Shown: positions 1 through 5,095 of the stretch, piece by piece
How positions within the stretch are numbered: the first letter of the stretch is position 1
How the letters are laid out: every line of letters starts with the position of its first letter
Assembly: GCA_016219145.1 (NCBI GenBank)
Contig: JACRCG010000288.1
Location: 1-6,382, forward strand
Reading direction: 5' to 3'
Origin: Deltaproteobacteria bacterium
GTDB taxonomy: Bacteria > Desulfobacterota > Desulfuromonadia > Geobacterales > Pseudopelobacteraceae
Length of the DNA: 6,382 nt
The notes under the pieces: generated by a model
Told to the model about the DNA's origin: nothing
The model's input: the letters and a program-made list of their open reading frames with translations, nothing else
Database searches by the model: none
Translations under genes and position numbers: made by a program

Positions 1-457
1 GCGATTCAATTACGCCGTCGAAGGCGCTGAACTTGTTGCGATGGGTAAGTTCACTGGCCACACGTCCCTGGGCAGCGGCCAGGAAGCCGGCGTTGGCATG
101 CTTGCTTTCGCCGATCTGTTTGGCCTCCGTTGAAAAAACAGTCAGACCTTCCGTGTTGTAGACCTTGACCTTCACGACCGAGGTGTCCTTCATCAGGGCT
201 ACAACCTCCCGGCGCAGGGCGGCGATTTCCGGTGCGGCGGGATCGATCGGCCGACCGTAACTGCCGGTCTTGAGCAGCGGTGAAAAATGGGGCCAGAGGG
301 CATTGCCGAATACCCGGGTGAGGGCCGCATTACGGTCTTCAGCCATCTCAGTGAGTGATTTTATTGACTGGTGACGGTCAAACATGCCGAGGATCACTGC
401 TGCAATGATGATGCAGATTAGACTGGCGATGGAATAGTAGCGTGTCAGATTGAACAT
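1..457 (-). CDS. Membrane-anchored sensor protein, N-terminal part (output domain outside window)
   Basis: Reading from an ATG at 457, the frame stays open to the left edge, giving 152 residues with no stop, so the gene is truncated by the window. The protein begins MFNLTRYYSIAS, followed by one hydrophobic segment at about residues 9-25 (rich in I, L, A, V) that fits an uncleaved signal anchor. After it comes a soluble, probably periplasmic stretch. Residues about 95-150 (VKVYNTEGLTVFSTEAKQIG, then a SELTHR...FSAF segment) resemble the extracytoplasmic sensing part found in front of histidine kinase or GGDEF modules; this is recognition by eye, not a search. The output domain and ligand are not visible. 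The start is supported by GGAG seven bases upstream and an in-frame TGA a few codons further up. It lies beyond the rlmB terminator, so it is probably its own transcription unit. Confidence 0.75.
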   Translation of the reverse strand, partial: MFNLTRYYSIASLICIIIAAVILGMFDRHQSIKSLTEMAEDRNAALTRVFGNALWPHFSPLLKTGSYGRPIDPAAPEIAALRREVVALMKDTSVVKVKVYNTEGLTVFSTEAKQIGESKHANAGFLAAAQGRVASELTHRNKFSAFDGVIES

Positions 458-596
458 GTCACTTCTCCGAAATCAGTATTAAGCAGCGGTATAAGGTGAG
501 CAAAACGAATTACAGAGACAGCATATTCATCCTCCAGTAAAAACAACCGCTGAGTATTTTTGTCAATCAATAATTTGCCCAATGTCACAACCGAAC
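458..596 (-). promoter_or_regulatory. Leader/promoter region of the sensor gene
   Basis: This AT-richer stretch lies between the intrinsic terminator and the sensor start, so it is where that gene's promoter should be. A perfect TTGACA (-35-like) reads on the minus strand at 566-561. At the usual 17-base spacing the -10 position holds TTTTTA, a poor match, so a sigma-70 promoter is only possible. A strong GGAGG at 535-531 precedes a five-codon mini-ORF (ATG at 524, stop at 510, MLSL). I see no sigma-54 box or clear operator palindrome. Confidence 0.3.
465..468 (-). promoter_or_regulatory. Ribosome binding site of the sensor gene
   Basis: On the minus strand GGAG is followed by seven bases and then the ATG at 457. 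Together with the in-frame TGA shortly upstream, this fixes the start of the truncated sensor gene. Confidence 0.7.
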
Positions 597-640
597 AAAA
601 AAAAGGCCGCCACATCAGCATACTGCTGACCTGACGGCCT
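597..640 (-). terminator. Rho-independent terminator after rlmB
   Basis: Read on the minus strand, AGGCCG (640-635) pairs with CGGCCT (609-604). Inside lies a second perfect 6-bp stem, TCAGCA (629-624) with TGCTGA (620-615), around a 3-base loop. The two stems are separated by a symmetric 5+5 internal loop. The hairpin is followed directly by eight T residues (604-597, the first of which also closes the stem). It begins 20 bases after the rlmB stop codon, so it ends the shc-hpnA-dxs-pyrF-rlmB unit and separates it from the sensor gene. Confidence 0.9.
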
Positions 641-660
641 CTAATCCATATATCCGGCAA

Positions 661-1398
661 CTAAGCGTTTACCTTCCTGGCCACCTCAAACATCGCGATC
701 CCGCCCGCCACTGAAGCATTCAGGGAGCTGACACCACCATACTGCGGGATCGACATCATCACGTCGCACTGCTTGCACACCAGCGGCCTGATCCCCTCCC
801 CTTCCCCGCCGATAACCAGAGCGATGCTTCCGGAAAATTTCGTATCAAACAGAGAATCAGACGCCTCGCCGGCCAGACCGTACACCCAGTAACCAACTTT
901 TTTCAATATCTCCAGAGTCTGGGCAATATTGGTCACCTGCACCACCGGAATAGTTTCCACCGCGCCGGCTGAAGCTTTCTCGGCAGCGGCTGTTACACCA
1001 CAGGCACGATCTTTGGGAATGACCACACCGTCAACCCCGGCACAGGCGGCGCTGCGGATCAAAGCACCCAGGTTGTGCGGGTCCAGAATCCCGTCCAGCA
1101 CCAGCAGAAATCCGGGTTTCCCGGAGTCGGCTACAGATGCCAGCAACACGTCCAGATCGGCATAGCGGTACGGCTCAACCTCCAGAGCAATCCCCTGGTG
1201 ATGGGAAGAAGCGCACATTTTGGTCAGGTCGATCTTTTCACGGCGATGAACCGCCACCCCGCGCCCTTCCGCCAGCTTGATAATACTTTCCACCCGGTGA
1301 TCTGTGGCGTTAGTCTGCACATACAGATTGAAGGCCCCCCGAGTGCTGCGCAGGGATTCTTTGACCGGATTGACTCCAAAGATCAGCTCGCCTTTCAT
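661..1398 (-). CDS. rlmB: TrmH-family 23S rRNA 2'-O-ribose methyltransferase (RlmB-like)
   Basis: The 245-residue protein is predicted to transfer a methyl group from S-adenosylmethionine to the 2'-OH of a ribosomal RNA guanosine (Gm2251 of 23S rRNA in E. coli RlmB). Residues about 1-75 (starting MKGELIFGVNPVKESL) form the small L30e-like substrate-binding domain. Residues about 97-240 are the SPOUT knot domain. All three family motifs are present: DGILDPHNLGALIRSA at 102-117 with conserved N109 and R115; the glycine-rich IGGEGEGI at 196-203; and IPQYGGVSSLNASVAGGIA at 217-235 with SLNAS. Length is normal for the family. Its ATG overlaps the pyrF stop (ATGA) and has only a weak purine-rich stretch upstream, suggesting translational coupling to pyrF. 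It is the last gene before the terminator. The exact target nucleotide, and RlmB versus another TrmH group 3 enzyme, cannot be settled from sequence alone. Confidence 0.92.
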   Translation of the reverse strand: MKGELIFGVNPVKESLRSTRGAFNLYVQTNATDHRVESIIKLAEGRGVAVHRREKIDLTKMCASSHHQGIALEVEPYRYADLDVLLASVADSGKPGFLLVLDGILDPHNLGALIRSAACAGVDGVVIPKDRACGVTAAAEKASAGAVETIPVVQVTNIAQTLEILKKVGYWVYGLAGEASDSLFDTKFSGSIALVIGGEGEGIRPLVCKQCDVMMSIPQYGGVSSLNASVAGGIAMFEVARKVNA

Positions 1399-2117
1399 GA
1401 ACAGCCCGCCATGATCTCAGCCGCTATCAGCTGCGCTGCGGCGGCGGGATCGGCCGCCTTGGCTATCGGCCGGCCGATTACCAGATAATCAGCCCCGGCG
1501 CTGACGGCCTCGGCAGGCGTCATGATCCGCTTCTGATCGTCTGCGGCTGCGAACGAGGGGCGCACCCCCGGAGTAACTATCAGAAAATCGGGGCCGCAGG
1601 CAGCGCGGATCAATTCAATTTCAAGCGGCGAAGCCACCACACCATCCATGCCGGAATCCTTGGCAAGCCGCGCCAGACGTACTACCATATCCTGAACAGA
1701 ATGCTCGATGCCGACCTGCCGTAAGGTCGCTTCAGTGGATGAAGTCAGAATGGTTACGGCCAGAAGCTTGGGACGATCATCACCAAACTCCTTCTGAACA
1801 GCCCTGGCGGCGGTTTCCATCATCTCGCCGCCACCCAGCGCATGCAGATTGGCCAACTGGACGCCAAGCCTGGCGGCTTCGAGCATCGCATTAGCAACCG
1901 TGTTGGGAATGTCGTGATATTTAAGGTCCAGAAAGACCTGGCCGCCATGCTGCTGGACCGCTTTAACCGCCGCCGGACCAGAGGAGGTGAAAAGTTCCTT
2001 GCCGACCTTGAACATCCCCACCCGGCCTGACAGCATTCCGGCATAGCGGTCGATCTCGGCCAGACCGTTTACATCCAGAGCAAATATGATTTTATTGCGA
2101 GCGTCTTCGGGATTCAT
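1395..2117 (-). CDS. pyrF: Orotidine-5'-phosphate decarboxylase
   Basis: PyrF decarboxylates OMP to UMP, the last step of de novo pyrimidine synthesis in the cytoplasm. The 240-residue protein is full length for the bacterial single-domain enzyme. Its TIM-barrel landmarks are in order: FALDV at 12-16 (D15, ribose contact), FKVGKELF at 36-43 (K37), the catalytic segment FLDLKYHDIPNT at 62-73 with the D64-K66-D69 charge network, VTPGVRP at 181-187 (R186, phosphate binding) and YLVIGRPI at 211-218 (R216). No key residue is missing. The start at 2117 is preceded by GAGG four bases upstream, which overlaps the dxs stop codon. The gene follows dxs by 6 bases and overlaps rlmB by 4, so it sits inside one operon. 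Its presence behind isoprenoid genes looks like housekeeping co-transcription rather than a pathway link. Confidence 0.96.
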   Translation of the reverse strand: MNPEDARNKIIFALDVNGLAEIDRYAGMLSGRVGMFKVGKELFTSSGPAAVKAVQQHGGQVFLDLKYHDIPNTVANAMLEAARLGVQLANLHALGGGEMMETAARAVQKEFGDDRPKLLAVTILTSSTEATLRQVGIEHSVQDMVVRLARLAKDSGMDGVVASPLEIELIRAACGPDFLIVTPGVRPSFAAADDQKRIMTPAEAVSAGADYLVIGRPIAKAADPAAAAQLIAAEIMAGCS

Positions 2118-2121
2118 ATCG

Positions 2122-2125
2122 CCTC
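2122..2125 (-). promoter_or_regulatory. Ribosome binding site of pyrF, overlapping the dxs stop
   Basis: GAGG on the minus strand overlaps the dxs stop codon (TGAGG) and lies four bases before the pyrF ATG. Terminating dxs ribosomes would be positioned at the pyrF start, consistent with translational coupling. Confidence 0.65.
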
Positions 2126-3989
2126 ATTTCATGAATTCAACTACTGCGGCCGCGATACCGTCGGCGTCAATACCGACATCCTTGCGCAGTTGAGCCTGGC
2201 TGCCATGTTCGATGTAGCGGTCAGCAATGCCAAGACGCCTGATTCTGACATCCTGAAGGTTGTTGTCATACAGCAGTTCCAGCACAGCGCTGCCGAATCC
2301 GCCCTGCAAGGCATTTTCCTCTACCGTCACGATGCATCCGGTTTTGCGCGCGGCTGACAGAATCAGCTCGGCGTCGAGCGGCTTGACAAATCTGGCGTTG
2401 ATCACAGCCGCCTCAATCCCGTTCTGCCGGAGATTTCCGGCTGCTTCGAGCGCCGGATAGACCGTTGCGCCGATCGCGATGATCGTCAGATCGCCCCCTT
2501 CCAAAAGCTGTTCGCCCCGTCCGATTTCCAGAGTTTTAAGGTCGATATCCATTTCAACGCCATATCCGGCGCCGCGCGGATAACGGAGCGCCATAGGTAC
2601 TCCGGAATAGACGGCAGTATTAAGCATGTGGCGCAGTTCGTTTTCATCCTTGGGGGCCATCAAAGTTATCCCTGGCAGGTGCCGCAAATAAGAGAGGTCG
2701 AAAACTCCATGATGGGTCGGGCCGTCATCGCCAACCAGGCCGGCACGGTCCATGGCAAGTGTGACCGGCAGCTTCTGCAGACAGATATCATGAAAAACCT
2801 GGTCGTAGGCGCGCTGCATGAAGGTGGAATAGATAGCCGCTACCGGACGGTACCCTTCTGCGGCAATACCTGCGGCAAAGGCCAGCCCATGCTGTTCGGC
2901 GATGCCAACGTCAAAAAAACGATCCGGAAAACGCTTTGAAAAGCTGTTAAGCCCGGTTCCATCTGGCATAGCGGCGGTTATTGCGACAATTTTCGGATCC
3001 TTTTCAGCCAACTGGACGATCGTTTCGCCAAATACGTCGGTATACGATTTTGTAGAAGGCTTGGCCGCCCCCTGGCCGGTGGCAATGTCAAAGGAGCCCA
3101 CGCCATGATACTTGGCAGGAGTATCTTCGGCCGGTTTATAGCCCTTGCCCTTGGTTGTCATGATATGCACCAGCAGCGGGCCGTCCAGTTCGTTAATGTT
3201 GTTGAAAACTTCAACCAGCTGAGGAAGATTATGTCCATCCAGCGGACCCAGATAGTCAAAACCGAGTGCATCAAACAGAGCGCCGGGAGTCAGAAAACCC
3301 TTCAGGGAATCTTCGGCGCGGCGCGCAAAATGGAGAATGTCGGTTCCGATAGCCGGAATATGCTTCAGCAGCCCCTGCATTTCTTTTTTCAGATCCCGGA
3401 AGTAGCGACCGGTCATCTTACGGGAAATAAATGCCGAAAAAGCGCCCACATTTTGAGAAATCGACATCTCATTGTCATTCAGGATTACGATCAGGTTTTT
3501 CTTGAGATGGCCAGCCTGGTTAAGCGCCTCGAAAGCCATTCCGCCGGTCAGTGAGCCATCGCCGATGACGGCTATGGAGTGGTTCCTGGTGCCGGACAAA
3601 CCAGCCGCGGCCGCCATGCCGAGTGCGGCCGAGATGGAAGTCGATGAGTGCCCGACTCCGAAAGCATCATGTTCAGATTCGCTGCGTTTGGGAAACCCGG
3701 AAAGTCCCTTGTACTGGCGCTGCGTGTTAAAGCGGTCACGCCGTCCGGTCAGTATTTTGTGTGTATAGGCCTGATGGCCGACATCCCAGATGATTTTGTC
3801 GCTGGGCGAATCAAAGCAGTAATGCAGAGCGATAGCCAGCTCTACGGTTCCCAGGTTGGAACCCAGATGGCCGCCGGTGGCGGAAAGAGTCTCCAGAAGG
3901 AACTGGCGCACTTCGGCTGCGAGTACGGGCAGTTGCTCCGGCTTCAGCTTCTTGAGATCTGCCGGGTTATCAATTTTTTCCAGTAACAT
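2124..3989 (-). CDS. dxs: 1-deoxy-D-xylulose-5-phosphate synthase
   Basis: Dxs condenses pyruvate and glyceraldehyde-3-phosphate, with thiamine diphosphate and Mg2+, into 1-deoxy-D-xylulose-5-phosphate, the first step of the MEP route to IPP and DMAPP. The 621 residues match the family's usual 620-640. Visible landmarks are GGHLGSNLG at 39-47 with H41; WDVGHQAYTHKILTGR at 68-83; the TPP/metal motif GDGSLTGG at 143-150 running to NDNEMSIS at 171-178; the segment around 279-301 (TKGKGY...YHGVGSFD); the catalytic glutamate E365 in GIAEQHG; and DRAGLVGDDGPTHHG at 414-428. The C-terminal transketolase domain is intact. The start at 3989 has AGAGG five bases upstream. Placement directly after shc and hpnA suggests it feeds isoprenoid precursor to hopanoid synthesis. 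A second dxs elsewhere in the genome is possible but cannot be seen here. Confidence 0.97.
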   Translation of the reverse strand: MLLEKIDNPADLKKLKPEQLPVLAAEVRQFLLETLSATGGHLGSNLGTVELAIALHYCFDSPSDKIIWDVGHQAYTHKILTGRRDRFNTQRQYKGLSGFPKRSESEHDAFGVGHSSTSISAALGMAAAAGLSGTRNHSIAVIGDGSLTGGMAFEALNQAGHLKKNLIVILNDNEMSISQNVGAFSAFISRKMTGRYFRDLKKEMQGLLKHIPAIGTDILHFARRAEDSLKGFLTPGALFDALGFDYLGPLDGHNLPQLVEVFNNINELDGPLLVHIMTTKGKGYKPAEDTPAKYHGVGSFDIATGQGAAKPSTKSYTDVFGETIVQLAEKDPKIVAITAAMPDGTGLNSFSKRFPDRFFDVGIAEQHGLAFAAGIAAEGYRPVAAIYSTFMQRAYDQVFHDICLQKLPVTLAMDRAGLVGDDGPTHHGVFDLSYLRHLPGITLMAPKDENELRHMLNTAVYSGVPMALRYPRGAGYGVEMDIDLKTLEIGRGEQLLEGGDLTIIAIGATVYPALEAAGNLRQNGIEAAVINARFVKPLDAELILSAARKTGCIVTVEENALQGGFGSAVLELLYDNNLQDVRIRRLGIADRYIEHGSQAQLRKDVGIDADGIAAAVVEFMK

Positions 3990-3994
3990 AAATA

Positions 3995-3999
3995 CCTCT
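3995..3999 (-). promoter_or_regulatory. Ribosome binding site of dxs
   Basis: AGAGG on the minus strand lies five bases before the ATG at 3989. This supports that start, and it agrees with the N-terminal MLLEKIDNPADLKKL expected for Dxs. Confidence 0.7.
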
Positions 4000-4009
4000 G
4001 ATCTAATAA

Positions 4010-4033
4010 ACCTCGAACCTTGAACGTTGAACC
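4010..4033. repeat. Short tandem heptamer repeat (about 3.5 copies) between hpnA and dxs
   Basis: On the plus strand the units are ACCTCGA, ACCTTGA, ACGTTGA and then ACC. On the minus strand this reads as repeated GTTCAAC/G-like heptamers. Adjacent units differ by one base each. It fills half of the 48-base gap between the hpnA stop and the dxs start. No function is evident. It could be a slippage-prone spacer or a short version of a dispersed intergenic repeat. Confidence 0.6.
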
Positions 4034-4037
4034 GACT

Positions 4038-5021
4038 TTAAACATACCCGTTATTTTTGAACCAGTCCACTGCCCTGCTCAGAGCCTGTTTGACCGGAGT
4101 CTGAGGCAACCCCAACTCCCTGACCGAGCGGGAGGAATCAAAAAACATGAATTTGGATGCCATCTGCACACCCGCAAGGGGAATCAGCGGCTCTCTGCCT
4201 GTGACACGCGAAAAGCCTTCATTGACATATGCCGCCATCAGAATCGGCAGGTACGGCAGCCTGACCCTGGGCGCAGAAAGACCGGTTATCTCTTCCAGCA
4301 GTACAAAAATATCCCGTAATGTCAGATTGGCATTGCCCAGGATGTATTTCCGCCCGACTACACCATTCAGCTCAGCCAGAACATGCCCTCTGGCGCAGTC
4401 CTCGACATCGATGACATTAAGACCGGTGTCCAGATAGGCCGGCATCTTGCGTTTAAGAAAATCAACTATGATCTTGCCGGTCGGAGTCGGCTTGATATCT
4501 CTTGGCCCCACCGGAGTGGACGGGTTGACCACCACCAGCGGCAGCCCTTTTGATACATATTTTTCAGCTACGCGCTCGGCCAGAAACTTGCTCTTTTTAT
4601 AGGGACCAACCATGTCGGCCAGTGTAACAGGGGTGTCTTCCGTACCGGGAGTGCCGTCACCCGGATTACCGAGCGTACCGACGCTGCTGGTGTACACGAC
4701 CTTTGCAACTCCATTTTCAAGTGCCGCTTCCAGTATGCTTTCGGTTCCACCGACATTGATGCTGTACATCTCCTCCGGAGAGCGCGTCCAGAGACGGTAA
4801 TCAGCGGCAGCATGGTAAAGAACATCACATCCTTTAAGCCCCTGGCGCAAGCTTTCCTGATTCAGGAGGTCGCCTTGCCAGAGTTCCACATCCAATCCGC
4901 TCAGGTTTGATGTATCGGAACCGGGCCGCACCAGAACACGCAGTTCCCGCCCATCCTTGAGCAATTCCCGCGCAATGCTGGCGCCTATGAATCCGGTTGA
5001 ACCGGTGATAAATGTCTTCAT
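4038..5021 (-). CDS. hpnA: Hopanoid-associated sugar epimerase/reductase HpnA (extended SDR)
   Basis: This 327-residue extended short-chain dehydrogenase/reductase resembles the HpnA subfamily, an NAD(P)-dependent epimerase-like protein found in hopanoid loci. Its precise reaction is not firmly established to my knowledge; a role in hopanoid side-chain sugar chemistry is the usual suggestion. The Rossmann motif GSTGFIG is at 7-13. GD at 50-51 and the CDVLYHAAA segment at 65-73 follow. TSS at 111-113 and YKKSK at 141-145 supply the Ser/Tyr/Lys catalytic set. NPSTPVGPRD at 166-175 and NVIDVEDCARGHVLA at 202-216 are typical of the extended family. The basic LVRPGSD stretch at 30-36 hints at NADPH preference, which is inference. 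I chose the ATG at 5021 because MKTFITG begins the first Rossmann strand; an upstream ATG at 5048 would add nine residues but lies in a hairpin loop. Neither start has a good Shine-Dalgarno. Confidence 0.88.
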   Translation of the reverse strand: MKTFITGSTGFIGASIARELLKDGRELRVLVRPGSDTSNLSGLDVELWQGDLLNQESLRQGLKGCDVLYHAAADYRLWTRSPEEMYSINVGGTESILEAALENGVAKVVYTSSVGTLGNPGDGTPGTEDTPVTLADMVGPYKKSKFLAERVAEKYVSKGLPLVVVNPSTPVGPRDIKPTPTGKIIVDFLKRKMPAYLDTGLNVIDVEDCARGHVLAELNGVVGRKYILGNANLTLRDIFVLLEEITGLSAPRVRLPYLPILMAAYVNEGFSRVTGREPLIPLAGVQMASKFMFFDSSRSVRELGLPQTPVKQALSRAVDWFKNNGYV

Positions 5022-5035
5022 ATCAAAACTGGAAA

Positions 5036-5059
5036 GCCCCAATGTCATAACATCGGGGC
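5036..5059 (-). promoter_or_regulatory. Strong intergenic hairpin between shc and hpnA (possible attenuator or weak terminator)
   Basis: On the minus strand GCCCCGATGT (5059-5050) faces ACATTGGGGC (5045-5036) across a 4-base loop. As RNA all ten positions pair, with one G-U wobble. The downstream bases TTTCCAGTTTT are only partly T-rich, so it would be at most a weak terminator. It could equally protect the 3' end of shc mRNA or reduce read-through into hpnA. It lies 15 bases before the chosen hpnA start. Confidence 0.55.
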
Positions 5060-5095
5060 TTCATATCCGTGAAAAAGCACCTGGCCACTATTTGA

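Noticed and set aside
445..660. 71-codon minus-strand reading frame over the gap after rlmB
   Set aside because: Its first half is the intrinsic terminator hairpin and T-run, it overlaps the sensor start in another frame, has no ribosome binding site and no recognisable domain.
929..1488. Plus-strand reading frames opposite rlmB and the end of pyrF
   Set aside because: Antisense to two well-conserved genes; the longer one crosses the rlmB/pyrF boundary without regard to gene structure.
3105..3986. Long plus-strand reading frames opposite dxs (3105-3554, 3472-3768, 3648-3986)
   Set aside because: They lie antisense to a fully conserved dxs, their composition is that expected of a complementary frame, and they show no family motif.
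4002..4040. Internal sigma-70 promoter upstream of dxs
   Set aside because: The best pairing I found (TTCAAC, 17 bases, TATTAG on the minus strand) has a poor -35 and is made largely of the heptamer repeat, so it is not convincing.
5022..5048. Upstream ATG at 5048 as the hpnA start
   Set aside because: It would add MTLGLSSFD before the Rossmann strand, sits in the loop of a strong hairpin and has no Shine-Dalgarno. The family normally starts right at the first beta strand.
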